The notes under the pieces are model-generated. The model did not search any database. It was not told the DNA's origin and worked only from the letters and a program-made list of their open reading frames with translations. This document shows, in pieces, positions 1-20,632 of a DNA stretch of 64,000 bases. The stretch's first letter is position 1. Every line of letters begins with the position of its first letter. The position numbers and the translations under genes are program-made. Origin of the DNA: Onchocerca volvulus (Eukaryota; Nematoda; Chromadorea; Rhabditida; Onchocercidae); contig HG738137.1 in assembly GCA_000499405.2 (NCBI GenBank), forward strand, positions 10,114,768 through 10,178,767, written 5' to 3'.

Positions 1-1078
1 AAAAGAAAGACAACGTGCAAGTTTATATCAGAATCATTCTTAAAATAATTTTAAAATCTTTATTTTTCCTTTCAATATTTCGCAAAAATTTCCTTTGTGT
101 TTTTACAGAATATAAAATTTTTACATGTCAAATTATTGACGAAAAAAGTTCGCTTTTTCGGTAAATTTTTTTTACCGAAATATAGTCCATCATATTTAGA
201 AACAGCATATTGTCAAGTAATATATCAAAAAAAAAAAAAAAAAAAAAAGAAAAGGAAAAAGAAGAGAATCGTTGGAACAGAAACTTGGTAGATGGTAAAT
301 AGATATGATAAAGATTACTTTAGTAAGTAAAAAAAAAAAAAGTTCGATAAATATTAGGCATCCTAAAAAATATATTATAGCATAATTTTAAAGAATGTAT
401 TATATTTGATTATATTTGGGAAAGTATCATGAAAAAAGAACCTTTGAAAAATGCTGACCTTGAGCTATCACAAATTAGCAAATGACTCTTAATTTTTTTT
501 TCCTTCACAATTTCTCTCGTATTTTTCATGATGACATTCTGTGAAATTGGGATGAAAAAAAGCGCTTTACGGTATTTTTGAGAAAAATGAGTGCAAATTT
601 TTCGATAAAATTCAATGAATAATGCGGAAAAATTTTTTCGAAATCATTTCTAATATATTATAAAACGATGAATTTCTTGTTTGAAATTGAGAAATTTTCA
701 AAAATTTGCATCTGTAATAATATTTTAGAAATTTCGAACGAAAAAAAAAAAGAATTGGAAATTTTCGAGAAAAAAAGATTGAAACAGTTCTTAGCAATAT
801 ATATTTTACCATGGGCAATACATTTTGTTCCAAAACAGCAGTTCATCCTGATATTTTCTTATATATAAATGAATATATCATATTTGAATATCTTCCTCAA
901 AATTCATAGCTATTTCTAAAAAGTTATTCTATATTTAATAAAAACATTATAAAATATTTTACTTTTATTTTTTCATATATTTTATCATATTTTATATCAT
1001 CCTATTTCATCCTATATTAATTATAATGAGAAAAGCTAAATAATGTTTTGTTTCGAAGTGAATTTTAAATTGAAATTT
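1..1078. other. AT-rich stretch, no gene seen
   Basis: The sequence is AT-rich with A/T homopolymers, for example a long A run near 227-250. Open frames here are short and of low complexity (F, K and I rich) and show no recognisable domain. It may be an intron or the 3' side of the minus-strand gene that begins to its right, because that gene's visible exon appears to end in a splice donor near 1084. Confidence 0.5.
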
Positions 1079-1937
1079 TCAGCTTACCCACGCAAGCTCA
1101 TTTCCACGTGATGTGACACTATCTGAAAATGCCGAATAAGGCCGAGTTATTGGAAAAATTTTAGAACGTGGAATATTCGATCGTAACATTTCCATTTGAA
1201 TATTCAAATGTCCATCAATTTCATTGTCATTCGTATTTGTCGTTGGCAATCGCATAGATCTATTATTGGTGACAAAATTTCGGCATCTTTCCGAGCAAAT
1301 AGTGCAAAATTTTCGAGTTACATCTATCGGTGGCGTTCTTGTGTGAAAATATGCACGATGCCAATTTGTAAGTTGCAAATTTGTTCGAACTGATCGAGAT
1401 ATTGGTGCATTAACATAGGAGATACGTGGATAATTAACGCAAGATTTTGCGACTTCTTTTACTGGAAAAACTGTAGGAGATATTTTAGACCTGGTTAAAT
1501 AACAATTAACCTTGTCAACAGTTGGACAAATTGCTGCAACGGTTCTTTTTGGTCGAGTAATGATAGATGATGGCAATTTTGCTGTATATAAAGATGGATT
1601 ATAACTTATTGCTGATCGAAAATTGTTTTGAATTTTTCGTTGTAATGATGGGATAGAAAGAATTCTAGGATATCTAGAATTTATATGTGGCAATGTTTTA
1701 GCTTCCGATAGTAGTGATGATTTTTGAAATTGTTGTCGATGAAGAAGTTCAGAAGCATTATTGCTAATATAAGGAAGTTCAAATTTTACATGTTTCTCAG
1801 TTTTTTTCATTCTCCGGACGAATTTTGATCGAAATATTTCGGGCGAGAAAGATTTAAAGAATTCGGAAGATTCAAAGGCTAAAATTGCAGCAAACAGCAA
1901 AGGTGGCAAACAGCAACGTAATGAACGAAACCGTAGC
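1079..1937 (-). CDS. Unrecognised protein, partial (one visible exon)
   Basis: One open frame of about 285 codons runs on the minus strand from an acceptor-like TATATTTAG (exon from 1937) to a stop at 1079. Its base composition is less AT-rich than its flanks, which supports coding. There is no in-frame ATG at the beginning: the frame opens with Leu/Arg/Cys and a hydrophobic stretch (LPPLLFAAILAF), so either an upstream exon supplies the start or translation begins at the first ATG, at 1810. The last codon before the stop is Trp, followed at once by GTAAGC, a good donor, so the exon probably ends near 1085 and the gene continues leftward. The protein is basic and Ser/Thr/Arg rich with scattered Cys (CTICSERC near the C-terminal third). 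I recognise no family. The hydrophobic start could be a signal sequence, but this is inference. Confidence 0.55.
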
Positions 1938-4900
1938 CTAAATATAGGTGTTTGTCACTTGTGTGTGTCACAGAGTTTTATGAAAAGTTTGTTCTCTCTG
2001 TTGGAGATATTGTTTTCCTGTTCGCGTCCTCTTTAGTTCAACCCCTTTTTTTTCTGCAAAATATCTTGATGACACCAAATGACAACGGGTAAGGAAGAAA
2101 ACGGAAAACGGATGGAGCAGAATGAAAATAATTACCGAACGACTGCTGATGATGATGATGATGATGATGATGGTATTGTAATGAAAATAAGACTGTATTA
2201 CCCGCAATGATGGGTTACTTGTTTTTGAAATTACCCGCTATAAAATAAAGAATTTTCTTCTTCATCTGGCTTCATCCTATCCTACTAATTATCCAGGCGA
2301 TATTTAACCAGGTAAAATTAAAGATGGCTCTAACTAGGCAATTATTTTAAGGTATCTTGAACAAGTAAGATCATTGATTTGTGATATTGACGTTTCACAC
2401 CCATTGGTACCCATTTGGCAAAAGTAATCTATTTGAAGGTAACGATGAGAAAGAGATAGTGTTAGTAGAGTTGATGGTACTATTCTTTGAAGTAATATCG
2501 ATGATGATGATGATGAAGATGGTAATGATGCTGATGAAGATGTTGTTTAAAGGTGTATCCTACCTATTTCCATTATTTTTTGAACAACAATGACAACAAA
2601 TCGTCCCGAAAATAACTATTAACATGAATCAGAGCTTCATTTTTTTTTTGCAGTGACCTTAACAATGATGATGATTTTTTGCTGGTATTAACAATGATAT
2701 AATAATGATAAGAATAATGAATGGGAGTGATGATAATGTTGATGATAGTTTGATAACCATCTGGCTAATTAAGTTACTAGAAATTTCAAAAATTCAAATT
2801 AAATTTAAAATGATGGAAGAAGCTGAAAAGCGAGTTACTTGATGAATTATCAACAATGAAATGATGCAAGAGATGGTCGGGAAAAACAACTTTTCTTTTC
2901 TTTTTTTCCTTAATTTATCATTTTTCATTTTTTTTGCAATGATCAGATATATGCGTTGAAGATTTGAACAAATAAATGCAAATGCTAACAATAACCGTAA
3001 AAATTTATAGCAAAATTTCACGCTTTTTAAATTTGAAATTTTTTCAATTTTTTTGAAAATAACTTTTGAATTTTTGAAAAAAGTTTGAATGTGTAAAATA
3101 ACAAAAATTTTCCACAATTGTAACAAGATGGAGAAAATTGAAAGAATTATTTTACTTTGAAATTCGAAAAATTGATTCGAACATTTATAATTCCTTCGGA
3201 TGCTATAAAGTAACCATGAAATCATTTCAGATTTCATCCGAAAAGTGTAATTTTGTTGTTGATTTAGTGAAAAGTTCTCTTAACTTACAGCATATGTCAT
3301 TTTTCTGGCTTTTTTTTTTTTAAATGCCATAAAACTTGAAATTTTTGTAGACCTGTAGAGAATAAAATGAAAAATTTCTTACAGACTGCAATCCAAATCA
3401 ATTCCTTTTTTTTAAAATTTTTTTTTAGAAAAAAATAAGATAAAGCATTACTAAGTAACAGAAATAAATATTTATGTACTAAAAATAAAATAAATATTTA
3501 TGACCAAAGAACAAAACAATAATGAATAAAAAATTTGCTTCAAATAAATGCAATCTTAGTGTTTTTAAATTCACGTGGTACATGATTCTTTCAAAGAAAA
3601 CTGAATCTGTCAAAAGTGCATCATTTTGTGATAATTGACGTGAAATGACTGAAATGTTCAAAAACATTAAATGTAAATAGATTCATAAATCTTATGGCTC
3701 ACTTCTTTTATGTGCCAATAAAAGTTTCCACTGATGAAGAAAAGAAAAATGCTTACTTTATGAATATACAATAATTTAAATGAAATACTTCTAATATACA
3801 TTTTGCAAAAATACGATCAGATTTTAAGGTTAGTTATGTAAAATTTAGATAAATTCATTAAAATGGTGAAATATGAGTCGTTGGATTACAATTATTTGAT
3901 ATGATCAAAATTGAAAAGTTTGTCCGAAAAAAAAAGCGATAAAATTTTATCACCATTTGTAATATTAGAAGATTTATTGCAAATTACCATTAATTTATCA
4001 TTAAGTAAGAAAAAAAGGAAATTTCGATGAAATTTTTATATATGGATTTTTTTTTCTTCAAAATGATAAATTTTCTACTTAATGATATAATATTGGAATG
4101 GTTTATAAAGCAATATAATTGTGAGATGATGAAAAATGCCGAACAGAGAATAGTATAAGAAATATTAGTAATGCAAGGAATGAAATTTTTAAATTTTTGA
4201 AAATTATCTTCAAATTAAAATTAAGAAAAGCTGAAAACAAAAGTTCGAATTTCATAGAAAAAAAAAAGAAAAATAGAAAGTAACGAAAAGTTTCCACTTT
4301 AAAATCAAGGAAGTAGAAACATAACTGATTGTTATGTTCTGAAATTTTTTTGCAATTACAAAAACTTCTCTTAAAAATCAAGATGAAAAGTCATAAACAA
4401 GCTCAAATAAATATATATTTTGCCAATAGCAATAATAATCGAAAATTTCAAAAAAAAAAAAAAAAAAAGAAAGAAAAATAACAAATAGGGAAAATTTTTT
4501 TTTACTTTTGAAATTGAAAAAGGCGACCAACTGACTAAAAGCAATAATGGCTTTCAATTCTTTGTGTTGGTGTACTTTTTAGTTTTATTTGCTGATAAAT
4601 GCAATGTAACATTCATCTAAGTTTCTTGTGTTCGACAATATTGGGAGGAATTTTTTTATTAAATAGGACCTATAAAAAGTTAAACCTATAAAAAGTTACT
4701 GTAAAGAGGTTTATTCTAATAATAAATAGTCTTTTTATATGAATTTGTTTTGCTTCACTAAGTGATTCATCATCATCTATATTCTATTCTATATAAATAA
4801 AAATATAAATGTTTGTTGTGGCTTTTAACACAATGTTTGCAAGTTCTTCACCAATTGCTTTGAAATTTTGACACAAACGTTGCATTCGAAAAACGTTGCA

Positions 4901-7900
4901 ACGTTGCATTCGAATAGGCGCTTGTTTTTATTCAAATATATCTACTTTTTTTTTGTTACCTGTCACACCTGTGATAGAAAAAAGTCAGTGAGCGGATATT
5001 TTTATCTATATAGACTAGCTGGATTGACCACGCGGAGCATGGTCAGGTACAGATAATTCAAAATATTATCATTATTGTTTCAATTTTGCTTTCTGTAGGT
5101 TTAAGATGTTTTTCTTGCTTATCAAATAAATGAGAACTTAACAATTCAAAAGACTGTTTACTACTGCTACAACAAAAAATTTCATTTAACAAATAATTTT
5201 TTTTTTTTGTCAAATGACTTTCAAATATATATGTATCACTCTGATAATTTCCTCCACTCCTGAGAAATTGTGCTTATTATATGAAAAATGCTAAATTCAT
5301 AACTGATATTTTTCTTTAAACTAAAAAGAATTAGAATATCATCTTCTTTAATTCATAATTATTTTTCCAGTAATAATTTATTTAAAAGTAAAACAAGAAC
5401 TGAAGAAAATACACTTTCAATGAAAAATAGTATATTTTTAAGACTTATTTTAGAGAAATATTGAAAATAGAAATTAATTTTTATGATGTCAAATTTATGA
5501 TATATTTCGATATTTCCTTTTCATCAAAAATTTTTTCTTAAAAATTAAGTAAAAGTGAAAATTTTAAATCAATAGAAACCATTAAATGATTAAGGTAAAC
5601 CGAATGATTTAATCACAATTCATCATTCTCGTGAATTAGTTTTCAGATGATTACTTACGTATTACGACTGATTCGTTGTTTATATGAGACGAAATTTTAT
5701 GATTATAATGAAAAAAAAAAAAAAAAAGAAAGTTAACAAATATGATCTTTTGAAATAGTTTTTAAAATTTTGAAAACCCATCTAGATTCAAATAACAAGT
5801 ACCAACAATTTTCTTTCTTCTTTCTTTTCCTTTCTCATACCGCTTTTCCTCCCACTCTTTTCTCATTTTTATATTTACAAAATAAAAAAGCAATTCTTGA
5901 AATGAAAACAGTTTCGAGAGATTTGCAATGAGAAAAGAAAAAGGTAAACTGTAATAATATGTAATATGTAATATAATATAATATGTAATATGCTCCATTT
6001 ATCAAAAAATTCCGCGAAAAAATACTTTTCAACAGTCTTAATTCTTTTTTGAAAAATTTCATTTCTCTCTTTTTTCTGGAGAGAGGAGGTAAAAGGACAA
6101 AGGATAAGGAGCAAAAATATCTCATCATAAATTGTTTCTGAAATTCGAACGAAATTTTCATTTGATTCATCTATTCAACGGTGGTTGCGTTTACAATTAG
6201 AACAGAAAAAACAATCGAATCGAAGGTGTAAGAATACTTCAAGAAGTTTATATCTCTTTGAAACATAAAGAGGAAATACTGTAATTTGAACAATTTATAT
6301 AAACCTTTTGACACTGAAATAAAATCAATGCTTAAATCAATACGCTAAACTAGCAAAAATGAAAAAACTTGAAACAGTTAATGTTACAACTTTTCCTTTA
6401 ACATAGATAACCGGAACAGTGATAAAACGACAAACTTGGAAATTCTGACTGAAATAATTCACGAAATGCTATAGTTGAAATAATCAAACATGTACAAACA
6501 ATCAATGATCATAAAATTTACCGTAATCATTAAATTCTTGGTAGCTTTAAGTAGCCATGAAATTCGGTGAAATTTCTATAATTCTATGAAAAAAAAGTTT
6601 TTAATCAAATAAAATATTTAAAATAATTAAAAATAATTTCGTGTTATGCGAAATTTTTTCAAAAATAGGTATATTTTTTTTTGGTAGAAAAAATCTGTCG
6701 ATTAAAAAAATGTGCATATTTGCAATGTTTCATAAAAAATGCAATTAATTCCCGAAATTAATTCATTGCCTTCAATCCCTATACAAATATCATAATATAT
6801 AACCTATCGAAATTACTCTTAATTTCGTAATTATTAGGTATTTCGCTCTTTTGCAAAGAAGAAAACAAAGACAAAAAGAAAAAAAAAACTTACTATTTTT
6901 TAAAAATTAGAGAAAAAATTTTTTTAATTTCAAATGCTATGAAAACTCTTAAATTTTGATTTAATTTATAAACTATTTGATTTATGGAAGAGATTCCTCT
7001 TATCTTTGCTTCTATGTCCTTATATGATGAAAAATGAACATTCCCGTAAAAGATAGGATAAAAATATAATTAATTAAAATATAAGTAAATTTGAAATTAA
7101 TAAAGCTTGATTCGCTAAAATGTGGAAAGTTTTATTGATGACAGTAATGCTATCACCGAAATTATCAGAGCCAGAGAGAACTCTCAGATAATCCCAAGTT
7201 AGCTTCATACGAAAGAAAATATTATTCTAGTAAAAAAACAAAAAACCATGTTATCATCCGAAGTTCAGACTATTGATATTGATCAAAAAAAAAAAAAAAA
7301 AAGAAAAAAAAGAAACTTTCCGATAAAACTTTCAAAAAGAAAAATGCACAGATAGAATTGAAAATAGCATTAAATGCAGTATTGATGCGTAACTAATCTG
7401 ATAATAATATGTATCATAATCAAATGATAATAAGCTCAAATCAAAAAGAAAAAAAAAAAAGCTATTAATGTATGAAAATTTTAATGCGTGCCTAATTTCT
7501 TTGGGAAAAAATTGCAAAAAAATTTTGAAAAGAAAAAATCTTTGAAAAATTTGTTTATCAAAACTTATAAACATATGAGATATATTTCCATAAAATTGTT
7601 AATATATAAAAATTTATAAATTAATAGTTTTATACTGAAGAAGTTTTGGGATCGAAATTTTTCATATTGTAAATCTCTTAATCAAAATCATGTTATCATT
7701 TATATCTTATACATTAACTAATATTACCGATATTATCCAATATTTTAGCATCAATTTTAATTCACATAATTACTTTAATTAACATTAGGACAAGTATCAT
7801 TTCATTACAGTAACTATTACGTAAATGCGTATTATCAGTTTCCTTAAAATGTCGTAATTAACAGAAATTATAAAGATTTGATCATTTGAAAAAGAGGTCA

Positions 7901-9658
7901 ATATCATAAAAATGTTTATGAGAGCAGACATGTAGCGTACTATCAACTATGATTTAAATTAAAATATTTAATAAAAAGGATAATTGTTAAGTTGAAGAAA
8001 TAAATGAAATTAAACAAGAATTCCTAAAAACATAAAAATAATCAATGATTAAATTTTATAAATCAAAATACACTATCGTCGATATTTTTCAAAATACATT
8101 CATTGGAAAAAAAGAACAAAGTTTAAATTAAAAAACAATTTCTTCCATGAAGTCTTTCTTTTTTTTTTTTTTTTGTTAATAACAACTTGTTGCTATTATG
8201 AAGGTCCATATACATCGCTTAATTGGCATTTTTTTTTTTCAAAAATTTTACAATATTAAGAAACTTGAAATTTTCCGTTTTTTTAAAACTTCACGTGTTT
8301 TAGTAAAATGCTACAAATTTGTGTTTCATTTTCCTTTAACTGATTTTTGGATGTATGCATAAGATTCTTATACATCTTATAAGATTTTAAATTATTTCAT
8401 TTATTTTCCATTTTCACTATGTTTGATTTCAGTTAGACATATCATAGGTATTTTTGACGATTTTTTCTTTTTTTAAAAAAGTTGCAACAAAATATTCCTT
8501 TGATACTTTTTAATTAAATGTTCAAATTTTCGGCAATGTAATATGACCGTTCAAAAAAAAATTTTTTTTTGGAAGAAAGGAAAATTTGATTTTAGCTTTA
8601 TTAATAGCATTTGAATATATTTCTGAGTTTATCATGAAATAAATTTTTTTAATTTGCCACATATAATTATAATCTAGCGAAGAAATTTTAAGATTAATTG
8701 TGGCACATTTTATGCAACATAAATTAATCATCGGAAAATGCATAAAATAAAAGACGAAGAAAAAGCAATTAGAAAAAAATTCAATTTTCCTTTGCCTATT
8801 TTAAAATTACAACTTAGCTATCACAGATCTGTTTTAGAATTTCTGGAATTTTCTAACAGCTTTAATTATAAATGCATTCTTAAATTATCAGCAATATTGG
8901 CTTCTTCAAATTAATGCATTATGTGCAACGCATGCAAATTTTATCAATTTATTTTCAAAAAACAGCTAAAATTATATTACTGAAAAATAAACATGCTTAA
9001 TTCAACATTTTGAATTTCAAAAAAAAAAAAAAAGGGAACACTGCATTCTTATAAATAAATCTTTTGAATGGTGAAATTGAATTTAAAACAATTTTAAAAG
9101 CTTCATGTAATCTTTTCTTTCGAAAAGGTCTACTTCGCTGGCTATGAGTTAAAATTTTAAAAAATTTCTTGAACTGCATAAATTGTTTGAAATAAAATAT
9201 TCAAATTTGAATTTAACCATGAACTGGGAGAGGAAGAAAGAAAGGGAAAGAAAGAGAGAAAAGATTATGCTTCATTCTATCAATGATACCTTTTAAATAA
9301 CAGCTAAAATTAAATTACTAAAAAATTTCAATGAGGAAATAAATACTTTTGTAATTTAAAAATCTAAATTTGAAGTAATCTTCGCAACAAAGCATAAAAA
9401 GAAGTGAAGAAATATGTAGCAGATCATGAAATTATTCTGATAAAAAGAAGTTTAAAACAGACGACATCAATCATGAAGGTAATACTTTTTTCCATTTGAA
9501 AATCATTGAAAACTATACATAGCTAGTGAGCTAAGAATTGAAACAATTAAAATATTCATATTTGAGAGAATAATTAAAATATAATTATTGAATTGATTCG
9601 AGGAATTATTTTCAGACTGTGGTAAATGTTCCATTTTACAAAAATTACGAAATAATAT
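1938..9658. other. Gene-poor AT-rich intergenic DNA
   Basis: About 7.7 kb with no frame longer than about 110 codons and none with a recognisable motif. The apparent peptides are F/I/K-rich translations of A/T tracts. It contains GAT/ATG trinucleotide runs near 2150-2170 and 2500-2540 and one interspersed repeat copy near 4788-5012. Small exons cannot be excluded by eye. Confidence 0.5.
4788..5012 (+). repeat. Interspersed short inverted-terminal repeat element, copy 1
   Basis: It begins CTATATAAATAAAAATATAA and ends GATATTTTTATCTATATAG, so the ends are imperfect inverted repeats. The interior holds the segment GTTCTTCACCAATTG followed by GAAATTTTGACACAA, shared with the copies near 13286 and 20632. 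It has no coding capacity. This looks like a non-autonomous element of the MITE kind. A CTAG-containing tail and a short hairpin (5026-5044) follow on the right and could instead suggest a Helitron-type end, but that is weak. Confidence 0.55.
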
Positions 9659-15369
<5,711 letters not shown>

Positions 15370-15395
15370 TCTAAAATTAATTTAATTAAAAATAT
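15370..15395 (-). promoter_or_regulatory. Candidate spliced-leader acceptor before the ALT start
   Basis: On the minus strand a T/A-rich stretch ends in AATTTTAG, one base before the ATG at 15369. In nematodes such a site next to a start codon commonly receives a trans-spliced leader. It could equally be an ordinary intron acceptor of an unseen 5' non-coding exon. Confidence 0.5.
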
Positions 15396-18300
15396 TCATA
15401 TCATTTCAATGCATAATATCTTATCATAACCGACTAAATATTAGAATGTTAATGTAATTAAATTCGTGCTTTTATTTTCATCTCTTCACTTAAATATATA
15501 TTCCTTTATTCACATGCATATTCAATTTAATATTTCTTCGCCACTTATCGAAATAAATAAATTTTACTTCAATTCTTCACAATTTTTGTTTATTACTCAA
15601 CAAATGTTGTCAGCAAAAAAAAGCAAAGATTTAAGCAAAAGATTTCTTTTGTCTGTAAAGAAATCAGTAAAAGAAAAAGAATTGTGTAATATGCAAATTG
15701 TAAATTTGCGCTTTATTTTTTAACACAATACCCGAAATCGTGTATTTTATTTTAAAAATGCAAATTTAACAAAAAAAAAAAAAAAAAAAAAGGAAAAAGG
15801 AAAAAAAGACAGCTGGATTATGTTTATGTATTAAAACGGAATAATTGTTTTACCAAATTGAAATCATGACAATAATTTTAGGAATTTTATCTTAGATTTA
15901 TTGAGAAGAAAATGAGTGTTTTTAAAAAAACGATTTCAAAAAAAAATATTAAAAAAAAAAAAAGAAGAAAAAAGAAAAAAACGATTTATAAATCTATATA
16001 TCATATTGATCTCCAACATTAATTATATGGAATGATCAAAGATTAATATAGGATAAAATTTACAACAAGACAAAAATGATAGTATTATTGAAAAGATATG
16101 AATTGATTATTTCTAATATACTATTTTGAACGAGAAAACAAAGGTAGAGTTAAAATAGATCTTCGAATTATAGAATTCAATTCAATAAGCTATTTCACAG
16201 TGAATAGCAATAAATGATATTTATTTACAATATTTCATTTTTATTGACAATTTTTTTCATTTGAAAGATCTATCTATTTACTCAACAAACAATCATCATT
16301 GTTTGCGATAAAACTCAACATAACGAATGGATGACTGGAAAAGGAAGGATGGCGAAGTATTTCCGAAGAAAAGCAATCGGAAAACATTGAAAAACGATAT
16401 TAAGGGAACAGCTATTTATCGATCGGTGACAATCTCCAAGAATAAATTAGTCATACACAGCATAGCACTGCATCTGTTGTACGTAACAATGATCAAATTA
16501 TATGCTGCGATTAAGCAATGTAATCGCAAATATATTTATCGACGACGCATTTTAAAATAATTAGAAATTGTTGGGCTTTAGATGGATGCTATAATTCGAT
16601 CATTTGTTTTATCAATTTGATAGCAAAAAATTTGTATGATATGATCATTGAGTATTCTTTGATCTTCCGAAATCCATTTAGTATTGCTTTTTTACTATGC
16701 GAACTATTTATGAATCACTCAGTAATTTAAATAAACTTTCCCTTTTTTTTTTTTTTTTTTTTCAAGAAAAAAGAAAAATTCCGATAAGAATTTCATTAAA
16801 AAACTTGTGTAAAATAAAAATTACAATTTATAAAATTTGGCTCAAAAAAAAAAAAAAAAAAATTAGTAATATCTGAAAGTTAGCGCCATATATCAAAAAC
16901 ATCAATCCTATTTTGAAGAGGGAAAATCACCTCTCACTTCTCCTTTTTCTCCCATCTTATCTGAGAAAAATAAAAAAAAGAAAATCGAATCGAAAAAGAA
17001 AAAGAGAGTAGCATATACGATGATTAAAATTTGAAAACCAGCAAATAGCAACCATCAATTTCATAAAAAAGAGTTTTAATAAATTCCATTCTGCAGCCGA
17101 CCAATAACTTCCTGCTGCTACATTGCAATGAAAAAAAAAAAAGATTCTTTGAAAATTCTAAACTTTTCATTTTTTTATGCGTCTACTTAGTGATTTTCTC
17201 TTTTTTTTATAAAATTTAATTTCTTAAAAGGAAAAAATATTTCGAAAATTGCTATATCTTTTCTAGTATGCTTCGCTTTCATCAATACATATCCAAATCG
17301 AATGAAAGTAGAATGATAGATTTTTATCTCCTTTTTTTTTTTTAAATAAATTTCATCAAGAAAGAAGTGATGTTTAAGATTTCTTTTCCAATCATCTCCT
17401 TTTTTTCTGATTCCGGAACAAACCTAAAAGTATCGGCTTATTTCGGAATTACCGATTTAAACTTGAAAAAATTTTTAAAGCCTTATTCTTATAGCATAGT
17501 TAGTAGTATACATATATAAATGATTTGATTATATTTTTATAATCGATATCTTTTACAACTCACCATTTTTATGAGACGAAAAAATAAATAAATTGATAAT
17601 CGAAAATATTCGATTGATTGATAGTTTACACATTTGCTAATCTAATAATTAAAACAGATCAAAAAGTTCTTTGTCGGGAGGCTTGACTAAAAAATAATAG
17701 TTGAATTAGAAAAGAAAGATGAAGTTTAAGGTTTAATATTTGACAACTTATCATCCCGATTGTTGACATAATCTATGTTTATCATCAAAAAAATTCTCGC
17801 AATATTCAAATGAATGCTCTAATATTTATTTGTTCGCATTAATTCTCTTTTTTTACACAGTTTTTATTCCATTTTTTCTTTTCTTCCATATTTTATCATA
17901 TTTTTCCTTTATTTTTACAATATTAATCCTATTTTTTGCCATTTTAGATCATATGAATAAACAACAAATTTGAATAAACTGAACCGATTTTCAAATTCCA
18001 GTGAAAAGAAAAAATTCTGCATTTTTCCGTTTAAAATTTTAGCATTTCAAAAAAATCGATGATTTAATTTTTGTTGAAAACAGTAATTCAAACAAAATGG
18101 ATCAAACATATCGGAAATGAATGATCAATTAGTATTATTGCCATTTTTCAATTTCGTTTTTATAAATTATTCATGCAATTCATTTATTCTTCAAATCTTA
18201 CATATTCCATTTTCTGCTACTTATGAAGTTTTTTTTATAGTAAAACTAACGCAATACCGTTTTCTGTCATCAATTTTAATAAAGATTTTTTGGATATCAA

Positions 18301-20509
18301 AAAATTAGTAATTGTTTTGTCAAGAATTATATATTTTTATTAATTTTAATTTCAATAATTATATACCTCTTTCTATCATTTTTACTTAATTAATTTCTTT
18401 ACAAATAGATTATAATGAGTAAACCATGCTGTACTGTTATCTTTTCAGTTTTCTTTAATTAGTATCATATTTTGATTCTTAAATACAAATGGAAGCATGA
18501 TTTAAGTACTTAATTTTGTTTTTTTTTTTTTGCGCATTATTTCACTAATTCATCTATTTTTTTTTTTTTTTTCAATAAAATAGTAATCTTTACCGTATAT
18601 TCAAATACGACAAATCATTGGGAATTGATTAATTGAAATTAATTGAAATTTATATTTCATTATGTTCGGATTTCAGAAACAGCTACATTTTTTCATTTCC
18701 GCGTTGTTAATCTTTTTCAGTTTTATTTTTTCATGCTATTAATCATCGCGGTTTTTTTTTTCTTTTTTTTTTCGAAGTACTAATCTTTCGGGTTAAAAAA
18801 ACAGAGCAATGAAATTTGATTTATTAACTGGATGAGAGTGACAATATAACCAGAGGGGATTAAAGTATAATAGGTGAGTGCTGTCTCAGAAAATAAGAAA
18901 AAGTTGAGAAGATAATCACTCATAATTATTTTTTTGCAGAAAAACAATTTTGAATCAATCGATATCTCATTGAAAAATCACTGAAAAACTCGAAATTTCT
19001 GGAACGTTTAAACTAATTGTTTTAATTTTAATTTTTAGTCATATCTTGATAATGAAATTGCAGGACTTACTGAAAATTTCAAAAGGAAAAATAAAGTGAT
19101 AGGATTATTCTTAAAAAATTAATTCCTAATCAAATTAAATATAGAAAATAAGTACATGAATCGAAAAGATATCAAGAAATATTTTAAAATTGATAAAATT
19201 GATTAAATGGAATTTAAGAAATTGCGAAAAATCATGAAGAAGGAGAGAATTCCTATAAAAAACGAAATTGGATGATGCATCATTGTAATGAAGCAAATTT
19301 CTTCTTTTGTGTAAACAAAATAATTTGATTGCATTCCATATAACAACAATTTATCTATGCAATAAGAATTGAAAAATTGCAAAAGAATTTAAAATTATTC
19401 CATTTCAAGTTAAGTTCAAATTTTGTAGATAAAATTGAATTTTTTAATGTTGAATACTAAAAATGATACATTTGAAAATATTCATTTCATTGCTTTTATA
19501 AAGTTGAAAATAATTTAAGCAAAATTTCTATGAAACTTATTAAATACTTTAAAACTTATAATATTGCATGAAGAAATTCAAAGAAAAAGAATTCCATTAA
19601 TAAAAAAAAAAAAAAATAATAATGAAAACATACCGACAGGCGAAATAAATCATCACACGATTTGTATCGAATTACTTCATTTCGTGAAACAATAAATGAA
19701 AGAGATTCAAAGATAATCGAATATAATTCATCAATTCTTTGATATAATAAAATGGAATAAGAATTTGAATTGTTTGATCGATTGTACTGATTAACTAAAT
19801 TTTTTTGTCTATTACTTATTCAAATCAAAAACAACAATGTAACGAGTAATTAAAAGCGCAATTATAATTAAGGGAGCGGCAATGTCATAATTAACTGAAA
19901 TTACAATAATGACGCAAATAATAGAAAGAAAAACACAATAAGAAAGAAAAAAAATAAATAAAATCATTAAAAGTTATTAATTTTGAAGGATTTTATTAAA
20001 AGAAAAGAAGTCTTATTAATTAATCTAATTTTATACGATTTTTTTTCGAAAAATCTAATAGTGGCAATATTTTTCAATTTTTTAAATCTAAATTTGATAA
20101 ATTTCACAGAAAGATACATAGTCTTTTAACTAATTTCAATTTTGGAATTACTAGGTTCAAATTTTTTTTCTTTTAAAGTTTTCGAAATTATTAAATTTAG
20201 ATTTTTTATTTCTTCTGAATATCATTATATATTAATGTCCTCAAAAAATGATGATGATGATTGTCAATTGTCAACCGTTTAAATTCACTTTCATGCTATC
20301 AATGAGACGATCAATAAGAGTGTATTATTCTAAAGCATATGTGCACTGAATAAATTTTTTTTTAAAAATTTAATCAATATACGACGTGAAATACATTATG
20401 TAGAAAAACATTGACCTGAAATTGCCGTGCATAAGACGGCATCATTAAAAAATGAAATTCGTAAAACTTTCCTATTTATATTTTACATAGATAAAATGCA
20501 TGTTTAGGA

Positions 20510-20632
20510 ACTTTTGGACTAGCTTAAGTATTCGAAATGTAAAGTTTTGTCGAAATTTCAAATCAATCGGTGAAGAATTTGAAACTGTTGTGTGGCAAGT
20601 AACAATAAAAATTTACATTTTTATTTATATGA
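20510..20632 (-). repeat. Interspersed repeat element, copy 3 (truncated, inverted)
   Basis: On the minus strand it starts with CATATAAATAAAAATGTAAA and contains CAAATTCTTCACCGATTGAT and TTGCCACACAAC, matching copies 1 and 2 in the opposite orientation. The second terminal repeat is not clear, so this copy looks truncated or diverged. Confidence 0.55.

Noticed and set aside
8814..8840. TATCACAG match to a miR-2 family seed
   Set aside because: The flanks do not form a precursor hairpin and the match ends after the seed.
16327..16560. 77-codon Lys/Arg-rich frame in the intergenic region
   Set aside because: A single short frame with no recognisable family, no splice context and no supporting signals; left as a note only.
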